A stretch of 64,000 bases of DNA from Linnemannia schmuckeri (Eukaryota > Mortierellomycota > Mortierellomycetes > Mortierellales > Mortierellaceae). The stretch covers positions 868,001 to 932,000 of the forward strand of contig JANATG010000019.1 in the NCBI GenBank assembly GCA_029449235.1, given 5' to 3'. The position numbers were made by a program, and so were the translations under genes. Of this stretch, positions 19,726 through 32,700 are shown in pieces. The notes beneath the pieces were generated by a model. The model was not told where the DNA came from. It ran no database searches and was given only the letters and a program-made list of their open reading frames with translations. The first letter of the stretch is position 1, and the number at the start of each line of letters is the position of its first letter.

Positions 19726-19907
19726 CATGAAATCAACGCGCCGTACTTGCATGAGCCCAAGGTAGATGAATGCCCGATAAGGCAACGTATGGTGTGGGCG
19801 GGAATGACAAAAGCCCAGTATGCGGTAAGGCCAAACCTGCACCCTGAACATTGGAGGCCCACCTGTTGAAACTGTATGGGCGCGGGGTACCTGCATGCGA
19901 CTAACAC

Positions 19908-20199
19908 GCCGCACTTTCATGAGACCAAGGTAGTATGCGCTAACGTCAATCTGCGACATGAACGTTGGACACCTAGTTTTCGAAGATGCAAGGACGCCTA
20001 GTTTTCGAAGATGCAAGGACGCCGCACCTGCATGAGGCCAAGGTAGTACGCTCCAACGTCAACTTTCGTCATGAACATTGGATACTCAGTTTTCGAAGAT
20101 ACAAGGACGCCGCACTTGCATTAGACCAGTGTAGTACGCGCCAACGTCAACTTTCGTCATGACCATTGGACGCCCAGTTTTCGAAGGTGCAAGGACGCC
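19908..20199. repeat. 88-bp tandem repeat array, left arm
   Basis: About three and a quarter units of an 88-bp repeat containing CAGTTTTCGAAGATGCAAGG and GGTAGTACGCGCCAACGTCA. One unit carries an extra 25-bp internal duplication. A solitary related unit lies at about 18348-18438. Confidence 0.8.
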
Positions 20200-20337
20200 G
20201 CGCATTGGTACCTCCTTAGATTCAAACCATTGGTCGACTCTTGTGTAAATTCTCACATTTTTGTGTCTGTACACCTTATACTATAACTTATCCCGCGGCT
20301 ACTTTCTCACTACTTCCTCGACCCGCTAGCCTCACTC

Positions 20338-20340
<3 letters not shown>

Positions 20341-20370
<30 letters not shown>
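20341..20370 (+). repeat. Poly(T) tract of 30 bases, left arm
   Basis: Mirrored as 30 A at 22353-22382. The same length in both arms is notable, because homopolymers this long usually drift quickly or are miscalled. Confidence 0.9.
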
Positions 20371-20371
<1 letters not shown>

Positions 20372-21162
20372 GCGAGAAGAAGCAGTGAGGTCTTTAATCT
20401 TCACCTCAGAAAATAAATACAGATTAAGTTAGTACTCCACTTCGTAGTGGACAAACTCTAACATGCTACCGTTTTCATTGCATTTTGCTCCAATATGTGC
20501 CATAGCGTATGTGTATGTGTGTGTATGTGTATCTTTTTTTTTTTTGAGCGTGAGAACAGAGGTCAAGGTTATCGATAATGGAACGTGCGTAAGACCGTTG
20601 AGCAAATTGTTTCGGGCGGTAGAAGTGAGGGTCTGTTTGATATTCAATTGGTTCAGCTTAAATCTAATCTAAATCCCTCTTTGAACGGTACCAAACATTT
20701 TGCATTTTTTTGTGAGCCTTCTGGTGCGCCTTTCTTCCCATCATTATTTCCAATCCTCGTCGTCTCTGCCTTCATGCTGCGCTTCACGTCACACTTCGCA
20801 CTACCAATACGCACTGTCGTATCCCAACCGGGCAAACAAAATAAATATCGATATCGATATCCAAACGCGCGTTTTCCCCATTATTATGATATCCTTGACA
20901 TTGATTTCGCACAAAAGGGGATTGAGTGATCCACTCTTCCCTAGGGAGGAAGATAGTAAAACCAGATTTCTTTGGTAGAATAGACAGGAAGTGGATGGAT
21001 ATCATCTTCACGCAACTGTCCTTGCCCTTTTTTTCTACATAGCTTTCGAAGGCACAGGTTACCCATATTTCTCTAACTCATCCATCTTGGCATTGTTGCG
21101 ACCCTCCTCTACCTATTCGTTGGTGTAAACGTGTTCTTGTCCTTAACCTATATCATCGACCC

Positions 21163-21560
21163 CCTCCCCTTCAAACTCTTCTGCAGGTTGGCTGGATGCA
21201 GTGTCAATTTGCAGCGCTCACTTCGATGTGAATTCAAAGGTAATCTGTGTGAAGTCCTTGGACAGTATTACAAAGAAAAAACATCCTTTATTTGTAATTG
21301 GGAAAATGGGTAGCTACGAGAGGATTGGGAGGCGAGGGTTGATCGATCCTTCCTTGGAAGTGAGTAGCCAGGTGTGCATTTGAACTTATCCAGAGCAGGG
21401 ATTAGTCAAAGAGACACTATTTTCCAAAAAAAAAAAAATGATATCGAAAGGAGAACCGGTCGAGGGAGATGCCCTTGCAACATCGCGTCAATTATCTCGT
21501 TCACCGTGCAGCATGGCTAGATTCCATTTTCCCAGATATCTGCGGAAGGATGTGGATGGT
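21163..21560. other. 398-bp spacer of the giant inverted repeat
   Basis: Unique sequence between the arms. It carries no convincing gene, only short frames and a run of A at about 21426-21438. A non-symmetric spacer argues against the simple read-through hairpin artefact of missed sequencing adapters. Confidence 0.8.
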
Positions 21561-22351
21561 GGGTCGATGATATAGGTTAAGGACAAGAACACGTTTACAC
21601 CAACGAATAGGTAGAGGAGGGTCGCAACAATGCCAAGATGGATGAGTTAGAGAAATATGGGTAACCTGTGCCTTCGAAAGCTATGTAGAAAAAAAGGGCA
21701 AGGACAGTTGCGTGAAGATGATATCCATCCACTTCCTGTCTATTCTACCAAAGAAATCTGGTTTTACTATCTTCCTCCCTAGGGAAGAGTGGATCACTCA
21801 ATCCCCTTTTGTGCGAAATCAATGTCAAGGATATCATAATAATGGGGAAAACGCGCGTTTGGATATCGATATCGATATTTATTTTGTTTGCCCGGTTGGG
21901 ATACGACAGTGCGTATTGGTAGTGCGAAGTGTGACGTGAAGCGCAGCATGAAGGCAGAGACGACGAGGATTGGAAATAATGATGGGAAGAAAGGCGCACC
22001 AGAAGGCTCACAAAAAAATGCAAAATGTTTGGTACCGTTCAAAGAGGGATTTAGATTAGATTTAAGCTGAACCAATTGAATATCAAACAGACCCTCACTT
22101 CTACCGCCCGAAACAATTTGCTCAACGGTCTTACGCACGTTCCATTATCGATAACCTTGACCTCTGTTCTCACGCTCAAAAAAAAAAAAGATACACATAC
22201 ACACACATACACATACGCTATGGCACATATTGGAGCAAAATGCAATGAAAACGGTAGCATGTTAGAGTTTGTCCACTACGAAGTGGAGTACTAACTTAAT
22301 CTGTATTTATTTTCTGAGGTGAAGATTAAAGACCTCACTGCTTCTTCTCGC

Positions 22352-22352
<1 letters not shown>

Positions 22353-22382
<30 letters not shown>
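22353..22382 (-). repeat. Poly(A) tract of 30 bases, right arm
   Basis: Mirror of 20341-20370. Confidence 0.9.
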
Positions 22383-22385
<3 letters not shown>

Positions 22386-22524
22386 GAGTGAGGCTAGCGG
22401 GTCGAGGAAGTAGTGAGAAAGTAGCCGCGGGATAAGTTATAGTATAAGGTGTACAGACACAAAAATGTGAGAATTTACACAAGAGTCGACCAATGGTTTG
22501 AATCTAAGGAGGTACCAATGCGCG

Positions 22525-22815
22525 GCGTCCTTGCACCTTCGAAAACTGGGCGTCCAATGGTCATGACGAAAGTTGACGTTGGCGCGTACTACACTGGTCT
22601 AATGCAAGTGCGGCGTCCTTGTATCTTCGAAAACTGAGTATCCAATGTTCATGACGAAAGTTGACGTTGGAGCGTACTACCTTGGCCTCATGCAGGTGCG
22701 GCGTCCTTGCATCTTCGAAAACTAGGCGTCCTTGCATCTTCGAAAACTAGGTGTCCAACGTTCATGTCGCAGATTGACGTTAGCGCATACTACCTTGGTC
22801 TCATGAAAGTGCGGC
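22525..22815. repeat. 88-bp tandem repeat array, right arm
   Basis: Units start at 22525, 22613 and 22701; the third includes a 25-bp duplication of GCGTCCTTGCATCTTCGAAA plus ACTAG. The array lies upstream of the right-arm peptide gene. Confidence 0.8.
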
Positions 22816-22997
22816 GTGTTAGTCGCATGCAGGTACCCCGCGCCCATACAGTTTCAACAGGTGGGCCTCCAATGTTCAGGGTGCAGGTTTGGCCTTACCG
22901 CATACTGGGCTTTTGTCATTCCCGCCCACACCATACGTTGCCTTATCGGGCATTCATCTACCTTGGGCTCATGCAAGTACGGCGCGTTGATTTCATG

Positions 22998-23013
22998 TAC
23001 ACCGCGCGGTGTA
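22998..23013. promoter_or_regulatory. Perfect 16-bp palindrome upstream of the right-arm peptide gene
   Basis: TACACCGCGCGGTGTA, 245 bases upstream of the ATG at 23258; mirror of 19710-19725. Confidence 0.35.
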
Positions 23014-23170
23014 GGTGCGGCATATCCGTTTCCGGGACATTGTACCGCGCAAAGAGACTCAACACTGAATGGCCACCTTTGTATCATGGGCGTTGAGCGC
23101 GTTTTCCAACTCAAGCATTTTTTTTTTCATCCTTTTGAACGGGCTGGCCGGAAACCTTTTAGTTTTCGCC

Positions 23171-23178
23171 TATATATA
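23171..23178 (+). promoter_or_regulatory. TATA box of right-arm peptide gene
   Basis: TATATATA 80-87 bases upstream of the ATG at 23258, followed by a CT-rich leader. Confidence 0.6.
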
Positions 23179-23257
23179 CTCCCCAATTCCCTTCTCTCTC
23201 CACTCATCAATCAGACCTCCATTTCACTCACCACTTTCCCATTCCCAGTAATCCACC

Positions 23258-23524
23258 ATGAAGTACTCAGTCTTCGTCCTTACCGTTGCTCTTGCTCTTG
23301 CCACCAGTGCCTTTGCCGCGCCCCCAGCCGAGGTTGCCGCCCCCCCAGCCGAGGTTGTCGAGGGTGGTGACAACCAAATTGCCGAGACCTGCTATCACGC
23401 GAGCAGCTGCTCTACCCATTGGTCCGGATTGTGTGAGGACTACTGTGGCCATCGCGGATTCTCTCATATGACAGGCAGTGGCTGCGGATGGTTCAGCAAG
23501 AAGTGCTGCTGCAACAGAAACTAA
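23258..23524 (+). CDS. Secreted defensin-like cysteine-rich peptide, right-arm copy
   Basis: Encodes the same 88 residues as the left-arm gene, with TATA box, leader and downstream DNA also mirrored. The pre-pro-peptide layout is a signal peptide of about 20 residues, a Pro/Ala/Glu-rich propeptide, then a Gly- and Cys-rich mature domain whose last three cysteines are adjacent (KKCCCNRN). The gene faces outward, so the pair is divergent around the palindrome. Both copies look intact and should yield the same peptide, doubling gene dosage. A CS-alpha-beta defensin-like fold is the best reading; a lineage-specific secreted effector with other disulfide bonding is the alternative. Confidence 0.75.
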   Translation: MKYSVFVLTVALALATSAFAAPPAEVAAPPAEVVEGGDNQIAETCYHASSCSTHWSGLCEDYCGHRGFSHMTGSGCGWFSKKCCCNRN

Positions 23525-23923
23525 GCAATGACCCGCTACTCTACTCGGCGATCCGCTGCTCTACCCGTTGGCCCCCACTCTACTCCAGGTGTTCTCAATC
23601 AAGCTCCCTTCTCTCTTTCCTCGCTCTTAGTGAAAGAACAGAATAAAAGAATGATAACCCTCTGTCGCTCACCTGCTAATGTTTAGCTCGTTATTTCAAT
23701 CTGGTTATGGGCACCAGGTTGATTAGAAATAATCAAATTGTTGTTACGCAGTGCCGCACGCGACCTAGTTGCGCCAAAAGCAATTCAAACAGAGAAAGTT
23801 ATCAGTCCCTGCACTTCTCCAACCGTTCCGTTCGAAACAATTTTTTCCACGGTCTAACGCACAGTCCATTACCGATAACCTTAACCTTGTTTGCACGCTC
23901 AAAATAACAATAACAATAACAAC

Positions 23924-24054
<131 letters not shown>

Positions 24055-24605
24055 TCAGCAGCAGCAGCAGCAACAGCACTAACAGCGGTATAAAAAAAAG
24101 TAAAAGAAAAGTGACGTGAGCCTTGTGGGTCAAGACAATGGAGAAAGAAGCAGTGGGATCTTTATTCCTTTCCTCAAGAAACAAATACAGACTAAGCTAT
24201 CGCATCTTAGGAGGTACTAGCTCAGCCTGTTGTTCAATGCATATATGAGTCGACCAATCGCTTGACTCCTAAGAGGTACCAATACGCGATGTCCTTGCAT
24301 CTTCGAAAACTGGGCATCCAACGCTCATGGCGCAGGTTGACGTTGGCGCGTACTACCTTGGTTTCATGCAAGTGCGGCGTGATGGTATTGTGTACACCGC
24401 GCAGTGTAGGTGCGGCGTGTCCATCCCGGGAGACTGCACCATGCTATCACACGGTTGAACGCCGTTAGCTTCTGGGTACCCAGACAGGGATGGTGTTGTC
24501 TCCTTGCTTTACTCCTCTCTTCCCTTCTCCCCCTCTTGGATTTATTTCCATTCGTGGCTCGGATACGCAACGGTAATAGTACAATCCCTACTTTCCTTCT
24601 TACTC

Positions 24606-26609
24606 CATGCTCAAGGCAGGTTTTTTGATCTTTGGATAGAAAAAGAACCACACCTGCCCAACCCCCCCCCCTACTGACACACATCCGATCGTGCCTCAAG
24701 ACCCAGACTCGTAAGAGCATCACAGACCCCAGATCAAATCACTCTCGTATGGCTACAGCACTTTCGATTTTTCATGCGTCCTCAATTAGGTTAGGAAGGT
24801 ATAGGGCAAGGAGCGAGAAGAAAAGCCAGAGCGATGGCGATGGAAAAGTAGTGTCAGAAACAGCACTATCCTATGTTTTTCATGAAATCTGATTCCATAG
24901 GTGGATTTGAGTAAAATAGTACTTTTTACAATATTAATAATAACAGCTGCACCTAGGTTAGGTTGTTTTGCAAATACACTCGTTCGATTTTTCTGTTAGG
25001 CCATTAGAATCAACCAGGAGAGATACTGTTGGCGATAAGCGCGAGTTAAGCTTCCTTTACCTTTGTTTTTCCAAGTTCCAACTGACACGACCCGACACCC
25101 ATTCTTACTTCTCGTCCGTTCGATAATCCTTGAAGTGAGTATCATGCGATTGCGACTCTCGGCCTCTTATACAATAATTAACAGCGCACTTCTCCATTTT
25201 GCAGCGTTGATTTCCAACCTACAATCAGTCGACAGTTTTTATATTCCAACCTTTGCAGTTTATCAAAACAGTTAAAGAATAAGGCTAACAGAAAAAGAGC
25301 GAAATGAGGTTAATATAAAAGAACGATAATGAATAAAGTTAACAGGATTAACATATAAAATACTCCAAAGGCGCGTTCGACAAAATGCCGCGATAGTATT
25401 TGCGAATTTTCCAGCAGATACTAAATTAACATAAGGGTAAGCCATTTCTTCTCGGTTGTCAAATGTGTCTTTAACATTAGGAACAAATGACCTCTTCAGA
25501 AATGGACTTGAGCTTGGATATTCTGGAGGATTGGCTGACAATCAGGGACATACAGGAACAAACGGACCTACTTTTGGCGCCTCTGGGGCCATGCACACCG
25601 GATTTTGACTGAACAGAGCCTTTGCTTTCACCCATGGACCTGCACTATGGAGCTTTGAACCTATTAATCCTCAATTTATCATTATACCTCGACTTGCACC
25701 TCGATGAGGCGGATATGTGATGAACTAGAAAAACAGCTCGTGAACTAGATGATACAGGCTGGAAAATGGACCCCAATGCCAGTTGGAAGTGGGATGTGAA
25801 AATGAATGGGAGAAAACTCGTATTGTTTTTGGAAGACTGACGTAGATTGGACTTGACAGTACATGAATGGTGAGGAAACATCAAGGATGTTGACCAGTTG
25901 GCAACAAGGAGGATGATCTGACAGAAGCAGTATCACGAATTAAACCCTCCCCCCCCCTCCCACACACACACACACACTTTCAGAAACAACCGTGCGTCCC
26001 TTCAATTTTTTTATCCACTGTGTGTTCATTTTTTTTTCTTTGTTTGTTGTACGAACAACAGCTTTTCGTTTCCATATGATGCTGTGAAAGAAATGGATTC
26101 TTGGAAAGAAATAGCGATAATATTATTCAAATTGTATGGTTGCTATGTACTGGTGTTGGTGTTGGTATTGGTGTTGGTGTTGGTATTGGTGTTGGTGTTG
26201 GTATTGGTGTTGGTATTGGTGTTGGTATTGGTGTTGGTATTGGTGTTGGTGTTGATATTGGTGTTGGTGTTGGTGTTGGTATTGGTATTGATGTTGGTAT
26301 TGGTATGGGTGGTGTCGTTTAGTGATTGGTGACAAAATAGTCGTCTCGGTACGGACAACTACCTTCTTCCTGTGTGGATGGTGGTTTCCTCTTGGACACC
26401 ACCTGCCTGCCTGCTCGCGACTATGCAATACAGACAAGGGCATCGATAGCGCTCAGCGGCCCGTTCTTCGACCGTGCGCAATGGGAGACTGTCTCGCCAT
26501 CGACCCTGCAGACTCCACTGTGTCGTTAGTCGTTAATGGTACATACGATTCTGGCTCCCCCTTCTATCCTTCTCTGACCTATTCCTCTCATCTCCACCCA
26601 CTTCCGCTC
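24606..26609. other. Gene-poor region right of the palindrome
   Basis: No gene is supported. It contains a C-run near 24663-24671, a short CA run near 25963-25976 and a hexanucleotide minisatellite (26143-26310). Frames here are short or repetitive. Confidence 0.6.
26143..26310 (+). repeat. GGTGTT/GGTATT hexanucleotide minisatellite
   Basis: About 28 units alternating GGTGTT and GGTATT with a few variants. Val/Leu-, Gly/Val- and Gln/Tyr/His-rich frames across it are artefacts. Confidence 0.9.
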
Positions 26610-29600
26610 TTAACACTCAATGGGTTCAGTAGCCTGCTCCCAAAAGTTGATCAGCGACTTGACAGGCGGCTTAGTCTCCACCTCACGCTTCGTGATAGTC
26701 CTCAACCGATCAATTGAGGGTCTGGAAACAAACGTCGGGCTCCTCTGTTGAAGCGAATCAGACTTGGCCACAATAAATGCATGCGCGCCCATACGGAGTG
26801 TCGCCTTGCGAGCTTCGCGTTCCTCCAGGAACCTTTGACGTTGGTTTGATGCTGAGACTTGGCGTTCGAGGGGTCCGCCTGGGCGCTGGGTGGAGGCGGC
26901 GATGGCGGCCTTCATGTGGAGAGATTCGGATGAGGGTGCGAGGGTGAGGGATCCGACACTGCTCACGTCTGAGCGAGCGACTGAGGTGCGGTTTAGGTAG
27001 CGGGGTGACAGTCCAGCCGTTTTGTTGTTGACATTAATGGTTGACTTGGGCGAACCCAATGAGCTTCCTATCAAGGTGGCATTGGACACGACGGTGGTCC
27101 TAGAATCGAAGTTCACCGTGACAGCATCCGCTACAGTCTCAATCCGGCTCACCAAAGTCGAGCCAGAAACCATTGTAGTTGCTGTTGTTGGAGTCACAAT
27201 GGCAGCAGGAGTAGCAGCAGCAGCGGCAGTGGCTCGAGGAAGATCGAGTGAAGCGCACCGCGTGTTGTTAACCTTATGGGTGGAACCAGCTTTTCCACCA
27301 ACATAGGTGATATCCCTGGCCGAGACTGAGATAGCGGTTGTGGGTGTGGTGGGACTAGTGGCATTCAAGTCTTGGCTGTGGCTGCGCGATAGCTGAGGAG
27401 ATGAGGGGCGTTTCATGACTCCGCGTGCGAATGTGCTCAGACGTTTCAACATCCCACGTGGGTTCTGGTGTGCCTCTGTTGTGTAAGGAGATGTAAACAA
27501 AGGCGAGTGTGTCAGCCAGGATGATAAATAAAATAGTGGGCTAAAAGAGCATATAGAAATGCACAGAGGGCAAGAAAAAGAACATACCGATGACGGCCTT
27601 GACATTGAGGACGACGTTGTTGAGCTGTGCCAGGCATGGGCCGGTGAACTGGCCGTGGGGATCGATCCTCTATAAGGCAGTTACATGTATCATTGAAAAA
27701 GGAGCGGTTAGTCACATGACAAAAGATGATACATAGTATGCAAGTCATAGTTGAGTAGTAACAATGACAGACAGTAGAGAAGGAATGCGCACGAGCCGTA
27801 ACGTACCTGGAGCCATTCGTTGTAGATGGTTAAATGGTCAAAAGGATGACGGAGGGCGCCATCCCACTCTGCTGGAGTATGGCCCGATCGCTATGTTGAA
27901 GGTTGTTATGGGGAAAATAGTGTGAGTAAAAAAAGCTTGAAAGGGATAGGCACTTTCATGCATGCAAGGTTTCATCATAACAAAACAGGCAGTAGTACCT
28001 TGTCGTTACGGCTCAGCTTGTAGACTGCGCTCGAGAGATCGCGACCATGGTCGACAAGGATCGGTTCAAGGGTCAGAAGCTGTTACGAAAACGCGCAAGT
28101 AATAAATAAAAAGATGGTCAGGATAAAATCGTTAGGACATGAGTTTTACAAGAAACGCGCCTGTGAGCTGGGCGCTCATTCGTTACAACAGCGATGAAAT
28201 ATGAAAGTGTATCCGTCTCATTTCTTACTAGGTTGTTGAGCAGTTGCGTTGTACCTCGAACATCCTCCTTGGTAGCCGTAACATCCTATTTTCAACCAAA
28301 TCAAGAGTAATTGAGATCCAGGACACAAGAAAGCAAACACAGAGCCGAGTGTAGGGGAAAGTAAGCGAGGGAATGAAGGCAAAAAAAGACGAAACGCGTT
28401 AGTTACCAGTACTCAAAACAACAAGGATCTGTATTGGCTGCAATGATTCTAACCACTCTCTGGCTCTCGACGTCCACTGCTTTTTGTGAGCAAAAAATGC
28501 AACGTTCGAGATGGTTCCCCGGAAAAGTTTTTAAAAAGCAAGGGGATAGAGGAGTAATGTATAAATTGAGAGCTGGGAACCGTGTTCATAAGACGGAACA
28601 ATAGAAAAGAAAGGAGGACGAGCTAATAAGAACGAATGAAGAGAAAGGGAGAGAAAGAAAAAGTGTTCCTCTCTCTGTTTGTGCTGTCCTATCTCGTTCT
28701 GGACGGAGAAGAAAATTTCAAGGGGTGCATCATTGGAGTAATATAACGACGGAACGAATGACACTGGGGAGGGAGAGAGAGATAGAGAAAGAGAGAGAAA
28801 GAGAGAGAAACCGTGGCCAGGCCAGTCCAATTCCTCTTTCTCTTTCTCAAGGACAGAAGAGCATCCAGTACGTAACCAAAGGAGACAGAGAAAAAAGAAC
28901 GCGAGAAAGAGAGTGGACGCTACGCACAAGAAAAAAAAGGCACCAACACATGTATGTCGGTGGTATGCAGTGAAGTAAAAAGTAGGCCAAACGTTTTTTG
29001 GGGCGTAACAGGGAGAAAAATGATTGAGAGAGAGGCCCATGCGGGTCAAAAAAAATAGCAGAGTAGGGGTTGCAAAGGAGAGGAATGTTACAGAGAGAGG
29101 GAGAGGAAGAGAATGAGAGGAGCGGGATGAGCCAATACGGATGGAATGCATAGGGGGAAATGGAAGGGAAAGAAGGCAAGACAGGGAAAGAGGGCGGCAA
29201 GAAGGGATATGATAATACTTACGTCGTGGAACTTGATATGGATTCGCATCATGGTTGTCCATCGTTCCACAAGGGCACGGATGACATTGCTGGTCTTGCG
29301 GCCTGTGGCCAACGATTGGTTTGATGCCAAGTTGAGAGCATTACCGACACGCTAATGGCACAGTCGAGGGATGGGTGGTATGTGCGAGAGAGGTAGAGAG
29401 AGAAGGGAGTGTGAGTAGGATGGGGGGGGGGGGGGGGGTAAAATCGTCAACAAAGTGAAAACAAAACCAACAAAGGGTGTGAGAGCGCCTTCTATGTGTG
29501 CATGTGTGTTGTACAAGAAAAACAATGCGATCGACAGACAGTTGGCTATGCCTTTCGTCATACCTTTAATGTAGACAGGTAGTGGGCTTCTGAAATGATC

Positions 29601-29716
29601 AGCTCAGAAAGAGTTGTGCATGGGTAACCCCGAGAGCCATATGTAGATGAAGAGAGGGAAGTAGTGCTGGAGAATCCAGAGAAAACGGTTTCGACGGGTG
29701 ATGTTGCAGTGGACAT
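26610..29716 (-). CDS. DH-like (RhoGEF-type) domain protein
   Basis: Seven exons, in coding order 29716-29564, 29351-29223, 28285-28229, 28079-27999, 27890-27807, 27669-27588 and 27475-26610, join in frame to 483 residues. The first 180 or so residues are helical. They open with SELIISEAHYLSTLK, typical of the first conserved region of Dbl-homology domains, and include LLTLEPILVDHGRD and HPFDHLTIYNEWLQRIDP. Such domains activate Rho-family GTPases. The usual CR3 motif is not obvious and no PH domain follows, so the domain may be reduced or only DH-like. The C-terminal 290 residues are Ser/Thr-rich and probably disordered. Intron 2 is unusually long (937 nt, GA-rich). The N-terminus is Ser/Thr-rich. 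Confidence 0.65.
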
Positions 29717-32700
29717 GATGGGTTGTGGTGGTGCTGTCTGCTACCCAGAAAGTGTGTGTAAGAGAAAGAAAGAGAGAGAAGGGGCGGGGTTCTTCAGGAT
29801 GAGTTTTGAGCTGTGCTGAGGTTTAGGGAGGATTAGTTGGTACTGGTATTGGGCAGGATACCAATGGTATTATGGTGGTGATGACGGAGGTGGAGATGGC
29901 TTTGGGTATACTTGGTGGAACAACTAAAACGCGAAGAAATGAAGAGAAGAAATGAAGAGAAGAAATGAAGAGAAGAAAAAGAAAGAAAGGGATATGTGTT
30001 GGCGATCGTCCGCTAAGAAATAAAAAGAGACCTTGCTGGCTGCGAATGGTATATCGAGGGGAGGAATGTCGGCAAGGATGGCAATGGTGAATAAAAAAAC
30101 AGGGACGGGGCCGTTGTGTTTTCAAGGTAGTTCAAGGAGAAGTGTTCGAAGAAGAGTAGAGAAAGAGAAGTACAAGTGTAGAGGATGGTGATGCGAAGGA
30201 GGGTTTTATAAAAAGAACTCGCGGGAAGTATTAGGAAGAAGGAAGTAGGAGTACTTAAAACAACGATGCAGGAATACACTACAGAAAGGGGGGAAGGGGT
30301 GAATTATAAGAAGTACAGCAGGGATTACGAAAGAAAAAGAAGAAAAAAAAAGAAAGAAGAAGCGAGTGAAGAAGAAGTGAGATTAGAAAGTGAGAAGAAG
30401 AAAGAAAAAAGGGGAAAAGAAAGAAGTTTTTTCTCGAGACTTTTAAAGGCAAGCGAAAAGAGAAGGCAGAGAAAGAAAGCGTAATACCCGATGAGAAAGA
30501 AAGGGCAGTAAGAATATGGGTATGTATGTATGCTTGTATGTATGTCTGTATGTATGCCCGAATGTCTGAATGAAAGGAGAAGGAAGAACGGGGGAAGGAT
30601 GAATTGAATGAATGTAGGGCGAATAATTTCAATGCGAATCCTGACGCGTGGAAAAAAAAGAGAGAGAGCGAGGTGAAGGCATTGCGATAGTACAATACAT
30701 AATATGAAGCTTATTCAATAACAAACAAGGTATACCTATATTATTTATTGGAGCAGATCAATGGCTACAAAGAAGGATGGGACCGATGACAAAAGTAATG
30801 AAAAAAGAAAGAATGGAAGACGAAGAGGATGGGAGGGGAAGGGAACCCACTCTATCTGCGTGTGTCTGGAATTGGATGGGGTCCTGGCAGAGGGTCTATA
30901 CGCACGCGCCATTCCGGTCGGGAATGAGAAAAAAAAGGGACTCACTCACGCAATGACTGACTTGGCTGGCTAGCATGGTTGGTGGAGTATGTGTCCCAAT
31001 GCCACCGAAAAGAGAGGAAAGGAAAGAGAAGTAGCATGTACGAACACAAAGTAAGGCGAGGGTTGAGATTGCGGTCCACACACAAATATGTTTACTCACG
31101 TACACAAACAGATACATGGACACCAACCGCAATTACAGTCATTTGAACCATTTGTAGCACCAATTAACACCATATTAAGAAGTGAAAAGATATTCAATTG
31201 GCTTTAGAAAGAATAGGAAACATAAAACATAATCGATATCAAGGACATAAACAACTAAAGGCGAGGCGAGAGTGGATGGGCGGAAGGAGACAAAGGATCC
31301 TTGTTTTCGTTAAGGAGGCGGGGAAAGCGATTTTTTTAAGGGGGTACAAAGTCAAGGAGGTATGGGTGGGCATGGGATACATACAGACGGACAGACACGG
31401 ACAGACACGGGCATATAAAGAAAAGGAAATAGACAAGAACAGACACCAACCATTGAAAGGAAAATGCAGCACTGGGTCAATGTGTCACTCAACCTCACTC
31501 ATTAGGAGGGAACAAGAGAGAAAGAAAGTCCATGTTTGCATATGCACTACTTGTCACCACACCTTGCAATTCACATCATCCTCATTTTTCAGTAGAGAGA
31601 GTGAGAAGAGGTGAACAATGATGATGATGACTATGGGACATGGGTATGCTGGAAGAAGACTAGAAAATAACAAGGGAACCAAATTCGTATTGAAGTATCA
31701 TCTTGGGACTACCTCACCCCACCTACCATCATCATTACGGTTCTAAACAAATACATCCCTGAAAACAAAAGGAGTAAACAGAAACCTCCTTTGAAGCATT
31801 GCGTGTGAATAAGTTCAGCATTGCCACTGACTGAGCGAGGGACAGTATGATCCACTACTATAACCAGCACGCCTCCTTGTTCGTCCTTTCTTTGAGGAAT
31901 GAACGAAAAGGAATAAGGCCTTTTTGTCTCGCTTTTGCTTTCTTTGCTTTCCTCCTTCACTTGCCCTGAAAAAATGAAGAGAAGGCAAACGACGGACGGT
32001 GAGCGGTCCTTCTTTGAGATTAAATTAGACCATTAACCCCCCGTTTACGCCTTTGACATGTTGCCTTTTTTTTCTTTTCATTCTTTCTCTGTCGATTGAT
32101 CACAAGGTCTAAACGGGTGGTAAGGCAGCGACAGAGAGAAAGAAAGAGACAGGAAGAATGAGAGGAGAGAAATGAGAGGGAGAGAGAAAGAGAGACCACA
32201 ACCACGCGCCCATAGTGCGAGAGCAGGAGAGACTCGATCCATGTGCGAGAAATGGCTCATTTTTTGAGTGGACTTCCGCTTAAGCGCGCTGTGTGGCTTC
32301 CGCTTTCTCTCTTTCCATCCTTATTCCATCCTTCCTCCGTCCTATGGTGGTCAATGCAGTGAAAGCCAAGGCTCAAAATGGGGCTCTAACATGCACCGTA
32401 TTTTTCTTTTTCTGTTAGGGAACGAAGACCAAAAGCGAGGCAAGGTCATTCATTGCTAATAATGGCGAGTTGGCATCTCTTTCCCCATTCTTTGAGCACA
32501 ACAACTTGGTATTACTTTATGATCTTCCCATGTTAGTGAATTCAAGAAGGAGAAGGACGGAGGAACATGCAGCAGCAGGTATAATAAATCCGTGCTATTC
32601 AAATGTAGAGCGGGCGGAAGAGAGAGGCAAGGAAAAAGAAGCAGGGAGCAAAGGAGGAGAAAGAAATGGGATTGAAATGAGGATGGGCAAAGAAAGAGGA

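Noticed and set aside
20585..20929. 114-residue frame in the left arm (mirror 21794-22138)
   Set aside because: Spans repeat module sequence, with no domain and no promoter; other frames over the same DNA are equally long.
26084..26443. Val/Leu, Gly/Val and Gln/Tyr/His repeat frames
   Set aside because: Artefacts of the GGTGTT/GGTATT minisatellite.
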